Made by a program: the position numbers and the translations under genes. From the NCBI RefSeq assembly GCF_031846525.1, contig NZ_JAVRHM010000002.1, positions 62,001 through 126,000 of the forward strand: a DNA stretch of 64,000 bases, given 5' to 3'. Below the pieces are notes generated by a model. That model was not told where the DNA came from. It did no database searches and worked only from the letters and a program-made list of their open reading frames with translations. Shown piece by piece: positions 26,767 to 36,134 of the stretch (position 1 is its first letter; every line of letters begins with the position of its first letter). Source of the stretch: Autumnicola patrickiae. GTDB taxonomy: Bacteria; Bacteroidota; Bacteroidia; Flavobacteriales; Flavobacteriaceae.

Positions 26767-26798
26767 ATTGCGGAATTCCGACTAATTTAATATACTTG
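26767..26798 (+). promoter_or_regulatory. Flavobacterial-type promoter of the locus A HTCS gene
   Basis: ATTG (26767-26770), 20 bases, then TATACTTG (26791-26798), one base away from the Bacteroidota -7 consensus TAnnTTTG with a -33 TTG. The equivalent position in locus B has ATTG-N20-TAAACTTG. The conserved GTGGTCACTT follows in both. Confidence 0.5.
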
Positions 26799-26907
26799 TG
26801 GTCACTTACACCATTAGTTTACACAATACTATTCTTACAATTATATTAGAATCTTTATTTATTCTTTCGGCTCCAATTTTTAATCTTTTCTAATTCATTT
26901 AAAAACT

Positions 26908-29900
26908 TTGAAATTAAAAGAGTTAATTATAGTACTAATGCTCTGTCCTTCATTGACAGCAGCTCAGTCGGGCAGGTTATTTTCAACCGATTCTCAATTA
27001 TCCAGCAGCCTTGTAAATGACGTACATCAAGATAGTAAAGGATTTATCTGGATAGCCACAGAAGATGGTCTTAACAGATATGACGGCTCAAAGTTTACCA
27101 TTTTCAAACAAAATCATGAGGATTCCAAATCCCTATTAAATAATTATGTAAAGGAAGTTTTCGAGGACAGCAAGAATAGACTTTATTTTGGGTTTTTTAA
27201 CGGGCTTCAAATTTATGATCACGCCACGGAAGATTTTAAAGAAATCCCTTTATTACTGGAGAATAATGATCCCTTTAACGCACATGTATTGTGTATGCTA
27301 GAAAGGAAAAATGGTGATGTTCTTGTAGGAACATCTGGCGAAGGAATCTTCGAAATTAACTATTCAGGCTCAGCACCTGCAGCCCACAACCTACCAAATT
27401 TAATTTCAAGTCCATTTATTTTAAAACTTTTTGAAGATAATGAAGAAAATCTATGGATTATAACTCAAGATCAGGGAATTTTTAAAATTGATTCAAGAAA
27501 CCGAGTCAGGCAATATCTCTTTAATGAGAAATATCAAAACAATATATCCACTATAATTCAGGACGCCGATCAAAATATTATGGTAGGAAGCTTTATTCAC
27601 GGTCTTCTGAAGTACGATAAAGCTTCCGATAATTTTGTTCCTATTTCATCAACCGAAAATATATCTATTACATCCCTACACTTATCAAAAGAAGACAAGA
27701 TCTTAATTGGCACTGATGGAGAGGGCTTAAAGACCTTCTTCCCTTCTCAACAGGAGATGAACGAAACAAATATTAATTTCCCAAATTACAATTTCTCTAA
27801 GGCTAAAGTGCATTCAATTATTGAAGACAAAGTAGGAAATCTATGGCTTGGTCTTTATCACAAGGGGGTTATGCTGATCCCTGCAAGAAAAAACAATTTT
27901 AATTATATAGGATATCAGTCTATTAAAAATAACATTATCGGTTCCAGTACCGTGATGTCAGTATTTAAAGATGAAGACGAAACTTTATGGGTAGGAACAG
28001 ATGGCGATGGTTTATATGGAATTTCTCCCCGGATGAAAAAGAAATATCATTACTTAAATGATACAAAGGACTCAGGAAATGCTTCTACTATCATGTGTAT
28101 TTTTGAGGATTCTAAAAATAATTTATGGATCGGAACTTATCTAAATGGATTAGCCAAACTTGATAAAGAAAAGAACCAATTTGATTTTGTTGAGGGTCTA
28201 AGGGATGAAAAAAAATATCATGTCAACCGGGTTTTCAGTTTGACAGAAGACAATGATGATCGTCTTTGGATTGGTACAATGGGTTCTGGTCTTTTTTCCC
28301 TTAATCTAACTTCTAATGAAGTAAAGAACCACAATGTTATCAATAATGGTGGACAAAAAAATGCTCTGCATAACGAATGGATTAATTGTCTCCTTTTTTC
28401 TGAAAGCGAAAAACTATATATAGGCACTTTTGATGGTCTTAGTATCCTAAATTTAAAGACTTATAGTTATGTGACAGAACAAGGCATCAATGATTTCTTA
28501 CGGGGAAAAATTGTTTATTCACTCTTTGAGGATAAGGAGAAAAATCTCTGGATTGGAACATCAGAAGGTCTTTTTCTTAAACCAGAAGGAGAAGAAATTA
28601 AAAGAAAATACACGACTGAGGATGGTCTCCCGAGTAATATAATAAGCTCTATTGTCAGTGATAAAGACAACAATTTATGGATTAGTACCAGCCATGGCAT
28701 TTGTAAATTCATTCCGAAGAAAAATAAGTTTTTTAATTATTTTTTTAATGACGGTCTTCAAGGCAATGAATTTCTCAAGAATGCTTCTTATGCTTCCGAG
28801 GAGCAATTATACTTTGGCAGTACAAATGGGGTGACCTACTTTGACCCCAGTGAAATAGTAGAACAACGAATTAATCCAAATGTAGAAATAACCGGATTTT
28901 ATCTTCAGGATAAAACTGTGAAAAAAGGGATGAAGTCTGGAAGTTATGATATTGTCGAAAAAGCTGTAATTGATGCCGATACCTTCCATTTATCACATAA
29001 GGATAATGATTTTAGCATCGAATTTTCTTCCTTGAAATTTGACAATCCTGAAAGAGTAAAATTTTTGTATAGATTTGATGGTGGAGAGTGGATTAAATTA
29101 CAACCTGGTGTTAATAATGTCACTTTTAGTGACCTCCAACCTAACTACTATTCTTTTGAGGTTAGAGCTGATGATCAAGGTTATTTATCGGACATTAGAA
29201 GATTAGGTATTATCGTTCATCCTCCTTGGTATTTCTCCATGTGGATGAAATTTCTTTATACGTTTCTCCTTATCATCTTCTGTTACTTCATCCTTCATCA
29301 AATTCGTCAGCGTCAAAAAACCAGGAAAAGGCTTCAGGATTATAAGCAGGCAAAGGAAATTAATGAAGCGAAGCTACAATTTTTAACGAACATCTCTCAT
29401 GACATTAAAACACCTATTTCCCTCATTACAAATCCCTTAAAAAAATTAATTCTTACTGATGACAATGATAAAAGACAGAAAAGTTACCGGATAATGCAGC
29501 GGAATTCTGACCGTATCTTGCAATTGATCGACCAATTAATCGATGCCAGAAAATTGGATAAAGGTCAAATTGAATTAAAATTTCGCCAAGTAGAGCTGAT
29601 CTCTTTTATACAAGATATTTATTCCCTTTTTGAAGATCAGGTTAACGAAAAGAACCTCCGCGTTAAATTTTGCTCAGAAGTTGAGGAACTTAATGTTTGG
29701 ATAGATCCTAAACATTTCGACAAGATCATACAAAACGTACTTTCTAATGCCGTAAAATTTTCTCCAGAAAATGGTCTGATTAAAATACTTATTACTACTA
29801 AAAATTTGGGTATAGCTGCAGCTCAATCTGGCACTAAATATTTTCATATCATAGTCAAAGACGATGGAGTTGGAATAAATGAGAGTGAAATAGAGAAAAT

Positions 29901-30972
29901 ATTTGAACGTTTTTATCAGGTCAACAATAAATTAAGTCGTTCTGAAGGCACCGGCATAGGCCTTCATCTTACCAGATCTATTGCCAAATTACACTATGGA
30001 ACTATCTACGCCAGAAACAACAGAACTGGAGTTGGTTGTAAATTTATTATAAGTATACCTTTAGGTAGAAAACACCTTAAGCCAGAAGAAATTGAACACA
30101 AAGTGGAACAAAAGGAAACTTTTAAACCAGAAAAGAAGAAATTAATCTCTAAAAATTTAAAAGATGAAGGCGATTCACATACGAACAACAAAAACAAACC
30201 TACAATAATGGTCATAGATGATAACCAGGACGTTAGAAATTATATCTGTCAGGAATTACAGTTACAATACAATATAATTTCCGCATCTAATGGTAAAGCA
30301 GCCTTGCCAATAGCTTTAAAAGAAAATCCCGATCTGATTGTAAGTGATATAGTAATGCCCCAGATGAATGGCATTAAATTTTGCAGAAAAGTCAAAAATA
30401 ATATTAAGCTAAATCACATTCCAATAATTTTATTGACAGGTAAAACAGATGATGAAACAAAATTAAAGGGACTAGATATAGGTGCAGATGCTTACCTGGC
30501 AAAACCTTTTAATATTGAAATTCTTAAAAAGACTATAAAGAGCCTCGTTAGAAATAGAAAAATTCTCAAAAATTCCTTCGGGGGCCATCAAACACATAAT
30601 GATAAAATTGAAAAGGTTCAAATGAAGTCTGCTGATGAGAAGTTGATTCAGCGTTTCATGGATGTGGTCAGCGAAAATTTAAATAGCACAGATCTAAATG
30701 TTGAAATGATCGCACAGGAATTAGGAATTAGCCGGGTACATCTGTACAGAAAACTAAAGCAACTAACAAATCAATCTGCCCGGGAACTTATAAGAAATAT
30801 ACGCTTAAATCAAGCTAGCGAACTATTGGTTTCAAAAAATATTTCTGTTTCCGAAGTGGCATATGCTACCGGCTTCTCCAGTGTATCTAAATTTTCAACT
30901 AGTTTTAAAGAATTTTATGGTGTTACCCCAACACAATATAGAGAGGATCATTTAGACAAAGAGATAAAATGA
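26908..30972 (+). CDS. Hybrid two-component system regulator (HTCS), locus A
   Basis: 1354 residues. A signal peptide (KELIIVLMLCPSLTAAQ) is followed by a periplasmic two-component propeller of many Reg_prop units (20-680; LWIGT, LWVGT and FIWIATEDGLNRYDG recur). Then come a Y_Y_Y domain (~692-760), one membrane segment (~774-798), HisKA with His831 in NISHDIKTP, an ATPase domain (N box near 936, DDGVGI), a receiver with Asp1147 in VSDIVMPQMNG, and an AraC HTH (~1255-1345). The start is TTG at 26908: the first ATG (26938) would remove the basic start of the signal peptide, and locus B also has TTG. It senses an oligosaccharide in the periplasm and activates glycan genes. Confidence 0.93.
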   Translation: MKLKELIIVLMLCPSLTAAQSGRLFSTDSQLSSSLVNDVHQDSKGFIWIATEDGLNRYDGSKFTIFKQNHEDSKSLLNNYVKEVFEDSKNRLYFGFFNGLQIYDHATEDFKEIPLLLENNDPFNAHVLCMLERKNGDVLVGTSGEGIFEINYSGSAPAAHNLPNLISSPFILKLFEDNEENLWIITQDQGIFKIDSRNRVRQYLFNEKYQNNISTIIQDADQNIMVGSFIHGLLKYDKASDNFVPISSTENISITSLHLSKEDKILIGTDGEGLKTFFPSQQEMNETNINFPNYNFSKAKVHSIIEDKVGNLWLGLYHKGVMLIPARKNNFNYIGYQSIKNNIIGSSTVMSVFKDEDETLWVGTDGDGLYGISPRMKKKYHYLNDTKDSGNASTIMCIFEDSKNNLWIGTYLNGLAKLDKEKNQFDFVEGLRDEKKYHVNRVFSLTEDNDDRLWIGTMGSGLFSLNLTSNEVKNHNVINNGGQKNALHNEWINCLLFSESEKLYIGTFDGLSILNLKTYSYVTEQGINDFLRGKIVYSLFEDKEKNLWIGTSEGLFLKPEGEEIKRKYTTEDGLPSNIISSIVSDKDNNLWISTSHGICKFIPKKNKFFNYFFNDGLQGNEFLKNASYASEEQLYFGSTNGVTYFDPSEIVEQRINPNVEITGFYLQDKTVKKGMKSGSYDIVEKAVIDADTFHLSHKDNDFSIEFSSLKFDNPERVKFLYRFDGGEWIKLQPGVNNVTFSDLQPNYYSFEVRADDQGYLSDIRRLGIIVHPPWYFSMWMKFLYTFLLIIFCYFILHQIRQRQKTRKRLQDYKQAKEINEAKLQFLTNISHDIKTPISLITNPLKKLILTDDNDKRQKSYRIMQRNSDRILQLIDQLIDARKLDKGQIELKFRQVELISFIQDIYSLFEDQVNEKNLRVKFCSEVEELNVWIDPKHFDKIIQNVLSNAVKFSPENGLIKILITTKNLGIAAAQSGTKYFHIIVKDDGVGINESEIEKIFERFYQVNNKLSRSEGTGIGLHLTRSIAKLHYGTIYARNNRTGVGCKFIISIPLGRKHLKPEEIEHKVEQKETFKPEKKKLISKNLKDEGDSHTNNKNKPTIMVIDDNQDVRNYICQELQLQYNIISASNGKAALPIALKENPDLIVSDIVMPQMNGIKFCRKVKNNIKLNHIPIILLTGKTDDETKLKGLDIGADAYLAKPFNIEILKKTIKSLVRNRKILKNSFGGHQTHNDKIEKVQMKSADEKLIQRFMDVVSENLNSTDLNVEMIAQELGISRVHLYRKLKQLTNQSARELIRNIRLNQASELLVSKNISVSEVAYATGFSSVSKFSTSFKEFYGVTPTQYREDHLDKEIK

Positions 30973-30983
30973 AAAGAACAATA

Positions 30984-31007
30984 ATAGATGAATATATTTT
31001 CATCTAT
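30984..31007 (+). terminator. Hairpin downstream of the locus A HTCS gene
   Basis: ATAGATGAA (30984-30992) and TTCATCTAT (30999-31007) are perfectly complementary around a six-base loop, beginning 12 bases after the HTCS stop. The following T run is weak, so efficiency is uncertain. Confidence 0.5.
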
Positions 31008-31185
31008 ATAATTGTGCCAGAACATATGATTCGGCTTCCAGGCAGATAATATTGCAGGACTGGAATTGGGAAGAAATGTTGCGAAGCCTGGAGATTTTAT
31101 AAAACTCATATTGGTGAAGGAACAAACGAGGTTTCGTATAAGGATTAAATGCTGTTTACAGGAATTATTTAACTCAACAGGAAAA

Positions 31186-31710
31186 ATGAAATTTGTTATT
31201 TTTAGCAGTGCTACTGCTTGCGATATCCAGAAATTCCTGGTGTCAGGAACTCAAATTTAATGGACCAGAAATATTTTGAACAACATGCTGTTAACGTTCT
31301 TGTTTACAACAATCTTTTTCCCGGAGGTTTTAACGATGAGAAAACAACCGGTATTGAACTGTTCCGCCAGGTGTTAGGACCGCTCAAGGCGGTGCTGTTA
31401 GGCTTTCCAACACTCCGAAGCAATGGAATCTTGTATCCAATATTCCTACATGAACAGTAGATCCTGCCACAAATAGCATTGAATCTGTTTTACCATATGA
31501 AGATTTCCACTTCAAATCAACAGTAGTCGTTAGTGCTAAGGACCAAGGTTTTGAAATCTGTTTACCTGAACCCGTTCCCACAGAACTTAGAGGAAAAGCA
31601 GGCTTCCATCTTGAGTTTCTACCATCGCAATATTGGCATAAAACCTATTTAATGGATGGGCGTATCAATCTTTTTCCCCGCTATGTGGAGGTGAAACTGT
31701 TGCCAGACCT
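31186..31710 (+). pseudogene. Decayed secreted glycoside hydrolase gene (N-terminal part)
   Basis: Pieces in shifting frames can be ordered as one protein: MKFVIF, then (shifted) LAVLLLAISRNSWCQELKFN (signal peptide), then (shifted) NVLVYNNLFPGGFNDEKTTG, then (shifted) VRLSNTPKQWNLV, an in-frame TGA, and finally KDQGFEICLPEPVPTELRG and FLPSQYW.KTYLMDG...LFPRY. The last phrases are typical of the N-terminal beta-sandwich of a large Bacteroidota glycoside hydrolase, possibly GH9-type, but I am not sure of the family. Several frameshifts, a stop codon and the missing catalytic part make it non-functional. It lies just after the HTCS gene and has no counterpart in locus B. Confidence 0.55.
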
Positions 31711-31860
31711 GACAGTGAAAAACTTAAACAAGACAAGGGGTATGAATAGGTTAAAAATGAAATTAAAATTTGAGATAGCTGGTTCTAAAGAAATGTTGCC
31801 GACAGGTCGAAGGTTTAAAAATCAGAAGGTGCAGCAGAAAACCATATTGTAATTATTAAA

Positions 31861-31896
31861 AAAGAGCTTAATTAGATAGGATCAATTAAGCTCTTT
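31861..31896. terminator. Strong bidirectional hairpin terminator
   Basis: AAAGAGCTTAATT (31861-31873) pairs perfectly with AATTAAGCTCTTT (31884-31896) around a ten-base loop, with an A run before and T-rich sequence after. It lies 24 bases past the stop of the minus-strand esterase and is the natural end of the locus A minus-strand operon. Confidence 0.75.
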
Positions 31897-31919
31897 AATT
31901 TTAGGACATAAAAGAAGAA

Positions 31920-32849
31920 TCACTCCTCGGAGGCAACTTTGAGGAACTTGTTAACCTCAAGCCAGTGAATAAAGGCGTCGAACCAGCGATTACTGGTACG
32001 ATCAGGATTTCCGAGTCCGAAACCATGGCCGCCGTTCTGGTACAGGTGAAACTCAACAGGTACGCCGGCTTTATGCCAGGATTCTATCAGTCCAAATTCC
32101 CCGTGGAAGAGAAAATCATCTGCAGCAATAACATTGAACATAGGAGGAGCATTTTCCGGCACCTCTACTGCATTCAGACCACCGTAGATTGGACCTATAA
32201 AAGCCAAATCCATCGTTTCGGAATTTAAAGTTGAATGCATTGTAAGTCCGGCACCGGCCGAAAAGCCGATCATGCCAATGTTGGTGGTGTCCACACCCCA
32301 CTCCTCTGCACGCTCTACAATTAAGGCGTAGGCAGCCTCGGCATCTTCCAGCTGGTTAGTAAGGTTAGATCGCGGACGTTGAGGTGGGGTATTCTGCTCA
32401 TTATCTGAAGCATCATTGGGAGGCATGGGAAGTCTTTCCATGGAGGTCCTGAACTCATCAAGCGACTCAGGAGTTGGGTGGAGCCGGTACTTTAACACAA
32501 ATGCAGTGATTCCCTGCTTGGCAAGTGCCTCTGCTACCTCCCAACCTTCGTTCCCCATTGAAAGCCACCTAAAACCACCGCCCGGAGCCACAATAACCGT
32601 TGTACCGGTTGCTTTCTCCGGGTCTGGCAAAAAGGGAGTAAGTGTCGCAGTGGTGATATTCCGTGCCATCGGATCGCCCCATTGGCGGAACCAGGTCTCT
32701 TCAGCTGGCTGATCTTCAACACCACCCGTTCCCAGCGGAATTGCATTAGGCTCATCAGGGGCTTCAAGAGGATAAATTGTTCCATCCTGCGCCCAACTTG
32801 TTGCGGTAAAAACAAATAAAAATGTCCAAAAAATTGATCTAGCTACCAT
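31920..32849 (-). CDS. Secreted alpha/beta-hydrolase esterase (acetyl-xylan/feruloyl esterase-like)
   Basis: 309 residues with a signal peptide (cleaved near ATSWA). Oxyanion loop APGGGFRWLSMGNEG near 87-101, nucleophile in GFSAGAG near residue 199, acid in VIAADDFLF, and His in NGGHGFGLG near 280. This is the BD-FAE-like/DUF1749-type layout found in xylan loci, different from CE1. A hydrophilic insertion (MPPNDASDNEQNTPPQRPRS) is unusual. It is the last gene of the locus A minus-strand operon, 62 bases after GH43. Locus B has a CE1 gene in the equivalent place, so the two loci differ here. Confidence 0.75.
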   Translation of the reverse strand: MVARSIFWTFLFVFTATSWAQDGTIYPLEAPDEPNAIPLGTGGVEDQPAEETWFRQWGDPMARNITTATLTPFLPDPEKATGTTVIVAPGGGFRWLSMGNEGWEVAEALAKQGITAFVLKYRLHPTPESLDEFRTSMERLPMPPNDASDNEQNTPPQRPRSNLTNQLEDAEAAYALIVERAEEWGVDTTNIGMIGFSAGAGLTMHSTLNSETMDLAFIGPIYGGLNAVEVPENAPPMFNVIAADDFLFHGEFGLIESWHKAGVPVEFHLYQNGGHGFGLGNPDRTSNRWFDAFIHWLEVNKFLKVASEE

Positions 32850-32910
32850 AATACAGTTTTTATGTTAATATTTTATTTTTGAACTCCTGTTAAATTTCAA
32901 TTTTGATTTC

Positions 32911-34620
32911 TTATTTTTCAGGAACAGCATCGTTTGCTGATGTGGCATACAAACCTAAAAGGGTGCCTGTAAAACCTCCCGCCACGTTGGTAGATAATAT
33001 ATCTCCGGAAACAGTACCACCTAAACTTTGAAATTCCCCTGCATTTAAGGCAAAACTAAATTTATAATCGTCCCCATCTGCTTCTACTTTAAGTTGAAGT
33101 TTATCTTTTATTGATATTTCTTTACTGGCAAGTATTTCCGAAAACCCGTCCTCTGTTCTTTCCAGAATTACGTAGTGCTTATCATCTTTTTGGGTAATAC
33201 CGAACACATAATTAAATTTTTCATTTTGTAAAGCTGTAATTCCCGCTAAATCATTTTCAGATTTTGGTTTGTATTCCATGGTAGTTGTAAAAGAAAAATT
33301 CTTGTGTTGCTGCCGGTGAAATAATGTAGAAGTAGGTTTTACCTCTTTAATGTTCACGTCAAAAGGATTTATTTGAAGTCCATTTTTTGTAAATTCCATA
33401 AAATCCTCACGTGGTCCCCTTAAACCAATCCACCTGTAATCCAGGTTTTCTGAAGAAAATTTTTCGGTATAGGTGAAATTTCCATTTGGAAAAAAACCAT
33501 CTTCTCCTGTTCTGTTTTTAACACCTTCAGGCATTTGAAGTTTTGGCTCCATTGGAACTAAACCATTTTCAAAAACAGGGAATTCCCCAGACCAATCTAT
33601 AGGCAGGATAAAAATTTCCCTACCGGTAGTAACCCGATCCTTTTCATTGGGGCGGATTGCCAGAAAGACCCCATAATATCTTCCATCAGGCCCAGTCACT
33701 AAATCGGCATGACCTGCCCAATCGACTTTATTTTTTCGGTCTTTTGGAAAATAACGCTGGGTAAGAATAGGATTGGATGGTGCCGGTTCATAAGGTCCCA
33801 GCGGATCATCACTGACAAAAATGACTTCACTATGCCACCCTCCTGTACCACCTTCGGCACACATTAAATAATACCGCCCATTGTTTTTATAAATATGGGG
33901 TGCTTCGATCCAAATAGGCTTATCTGCAAGGTCGACCCCTCCATTTACAATGATTTTATCGGTTCCTTCTATGACCTGATCTTCCTCAAGATCATATTCC
34001 CAGATTTTAATGACCCGGTGACCCTGGTATAACTCTTCCCCTGCATTGGGTGCATCGTTATGAACCACATAAGCTTTCCCGTCATCATCAAAAAAGATGG
34101 CAGGATCTATTCCCTGGAAATCCAGTTTAATGGGATCGCTCCATCCCTCTTTTGGATCTTTGGTTTTTACGACCATATTCCCAAATCCGCCGGCAAATTG
34201 GGTTACAATCATATAAAAAGTATCATTGTATGGATTATACCTTATATCCGGCGCGTAAATTCCGGCGCTAATTCCTGTATCGTGAACTTTTAGCTGGGAT
34301 TTCCGATCCAGCACATGACCGATTTGTGTCCAGTTGACCAAATCATTAGAATGGAAAATTGGCACCCCGGGGAACATTGCGAAGGATGAGACTACTAAAT
34401 AATAGTCATCACCTTTACGCGCAATTGCGGGATCTGGATAAGTACCCTGTAAAATTGGATTATAGAATTCATCAGGTTCCAGAGGATGTTCTTTATAAAC
34501 ATCATCATTTCCTTCGTATACCACACTAGAAAATATCGGGACGTTTTTTTGAGCATTGCTACCAGTAAAGAAAAATAAAGCCAATAGGGCCGTGATCAAA
34601 CTAACTTGATTTTTTTTCAT
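32911..34620 (-). CDS. GH43 glycosidase with C-terminal beta-sandwich (beta-xylosidase/arabinofuranosidase-like)
   Basis: 569 residues with a signal peptide (1-23). Five-bladed propeller GH43 domain about 52-350: catalytic base Asp63 in TYPDPAIARKG, pKa modulator Asp172 in GIDPAIFFDDDG and general acid Glu239 in WIEAPHIYKN. The C-terminal ~180 residues form the beta-sandwich typical of GH43 beta-xylosidases (YRWIGLRGPREDF, then KHYVILERTEDG). All three catalytic residues are present, so it should be active on xylo-oligosaccharides or arabinose side chains. It is found only in locus A; the 535-codon GH43 of locus B is only distantly similar. Confidence 0.88.
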   Translation of the reverse strand: MKKNQVSLITALLALFFFTGSNAQKNVPIFSSVVYEGNDDVYKEHPLEPDEFYNPILQGTYPDPAIARKGDDYYLVVSSFAMFPGVPIFHSNDLVNWTQIGHVLDRKSQLKVHDTGISAGIYAPDIRYNPYNDTFYMIVTQFAGGFGNMVVKTKDPKEGWSDPIKLDFQGIDPAIFFDDDGKAYVVHNDAPNAGEELYQGHRVIKIWEYDLEEDQVIEGTDKIIVNGGVDLADKPIWIEAPHIYKNNGRYYLMCAEGGTGGWHSEVIFVSDDPLGPYEPAPSNPILTQRYFPKDRKNKVDWAGHADLVTGPDGRYYGVFLAIRPNEKDRVTTGREIFILPIDWSGEFPVFENGLVPMEPKLQMPEGVKNRTGEDGFFPNGNFTYTEKFSSENLDYRWIGLRGPREDFMEFTKNGLQINPFDVNIKEVKPTSTLFHRQQHKNFSFTTTMEYKPKSENDLAGITALQNEKFNYVFGITQKDDKHYVILERTEDGFSEILASKEISIKDKLQLKVEADGDDYKFSFALNAGEFQSLGGTVSGDILSTNVAGGFTGTLLGLYATSANDAVPEK

Positions 34621-34714
34621 TATTTAATTTTTCTAGTAATTTTTAGTATACTATATAATAAAAGCAGGATCCCATATTACTAATTTCAGGTTTTGGGATC
34701 TGTAATAATTAGAA

Positions 34715-35683
34715 TTATTCTACAGCTTTTACTCCTTTTTCAGTTTGTTCTACTTTCTGAATAGTACCATCTTTATTATAATGCATGTAATCTACAGTAA
34801 TAGAACGGCGATAACTTCCGCCAGTGGGTAAAACTCCGTTATGGTAAAAAAAATAATCTTTTCCTTTATAATTTACGATACCGGGATGGATGGTAAAACT
34901 GTTAGGAGCGCTGTCTGCCAGTATTCCCTGATACTCCCAGGGACCTTCCGGGCTGTCGGAGATAGCATATTCAATTCTTTCACGTTCTCCTCCATGGCTG
35001 GCGTATACTAAATAATACAGACCTTTTCTTTTGTAAACCCAGGGACCTTCTACAAAATTCTTTGGATTGTAATATTTAATAGATCCATCTAATTCGACCA
35101 TATTATCCTTTAATTTCACCATTTTGAGACTGCCATTGCCCCAATACATATATGCCTGCCCGTCATCATCTACAAAAACTGAAGGATCTATATCATCCCA
35201 TCCGTGTGGATTATCGGTAGTCATTTCATTGTATATTAAAGCTTCTCCTTTTGCATCTGTAAATGGTCCCAACGGTGAATCGGCAACTGCGACTCCTATT
35301 GCACCTCCACCATCACTCCTGTCGTCATTCTTATGAAATGTTGAGACATAAAAATAAAATTTCCCGTCCCTTTCTTCCACCTCAGCTGCATAGGCATCCC
35401 CGGTTGCCCAGGAGAAGTCTTTTGGGGATAATTTAGGTCCGTGATTAGTCCAGTTCTTCATATCTGTAGTAGAAAATACTAACCAGTCTTTCATTTCATA
35501 ATTGGTTGAAGTCACCGACGCAGTATCATGACTGGTGTAAAGGTACAAGGTACCATTGTGCACAAGCGGGGCAGGATCGGCCGTAAAGACATCTGTAATA
35601 ATGGGATTTTGAGCTTTTAAATGCTGCGGTGCAAGCAATAATCCAAATCCAACCAATGCTAACATTATAATTCTTAGATTCAT
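34715..35683 (-). CDS. GH43 arabinofuranosidase-like enzyme, locus A
   Basis: 322 residues from the ATG at 35683; the frame continues upstream to 35710, but the relative in locus B starts at the equivalent position and the signal peptide (MNLRIIMLALVGFGLLL...KAQ) begins there. Single GH43 propeller: Asp36 in FTADPAPLV, Asp166 in WDDIDPSVFVDDDG and Glu212 in VEGPWVYKRKG, all in place. Length and wording match one-domain arabinoxylan arabinofuranosidases. It is nearly identical in layout to the protein at 53626-54594. Confidence 0.88.
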   Translation of the reverse strand: MNLRIIMLALVGFGLLLAPQHLKAQNPIITDVFTADPAPLVHNGTLYLYTSHDTASVTSTNYEMKDWLVFSTTDMKNWTNHGPKLSPKDFSWATGDAYAAEVEERDGKFYFYVSTFHKNDDRSDGGGAIGVAVADSPLGPFTDAKGEALIYNEMTTDNPHGWDDIDPSVFVDDDGQAYMYWGNGSLKMVKLKDNMVELDGSIKYYNPKNFVEGPWVYKRKGLYYLVYASHGGERERIEYAISDSPEGPWEYQGILADSAPNSFTIHPGIVNYKGKDYFFYHNGVLPTGGSYRRSITVDYMHYNKDGTIQKVEQTEKGVKAVE

Positions 35684-35712
35684 AAATTCAAATTTTATAT
35701 TTTCAATCATCT

Positions 35713-36125
35713 TTTAATCCTTAATTTATACTGTCTTCCTTTAGAAGTATTCAAATCGTATTCATAAACTTTCTGAATTTTTGCTTCTGTCAATTTGGCT
35801 TCTTATGAAACAAGGGGTTGTTTAATGTTAGGGAGCCTAAAGAAAACATTAGGATTAGCTCCTTTTGCTTCTTCATCAATGCTTAGATCTTTATAATTTT
35901 GAGCATATTGCTTTCTGAAATTATTTCACCTCCTTCATTTTAAATGTTAGTGATGGCCAAAAATTCTACCTTCCCTTCCACTTCCTCAAAACCACTGGTC
36001 TTACCGCGAACTTTCCTGACTCCAGGATAAGGGTGAAATCAAAAACAGCATTCCCAGAAATACAGATAACAGCAAATTGGTATTTACGCTGACTCTCATT
36101 TTTATTCCACCAATTATCATATAAA
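35713..36125 (-). pseudogene. Decayed GH95 remnant, locus A
   Basis: The bases parallel those of the short GH95 gene in locus B (54619-55668). Recognisable pieces are a C-terminal NPLVS..EAKLTEAKIQKVYEYDL with an in-frame stop, a SIDEEAKGA piece, stretches matching the N-terminal domain near 35950-36000, and the signal-peptide region near 36030-36060. More than half of the already shortened gene is missing and frames are broken. It lies between GH43 and the LacI gene, as the GH95 of locus B lies after its GH43. Confidence 0.7.
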
Positions 36126-36134
36126 AATTATTTC

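Larger units (their letters stand above)
26240..26907. other. Divergent control region of locus A
   Basis: 668 bases between the minus-strand double-CE1 gene and the plus-strand HTCS gene. It contains the GTTACA direct repeat (26452-26478) and a promoter-like element for the HTCS (26767-26798). Its right half is clearly similar to the corresponding region of locus B (about 47990-48195). No gene was seen. Confidence 0.6.
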
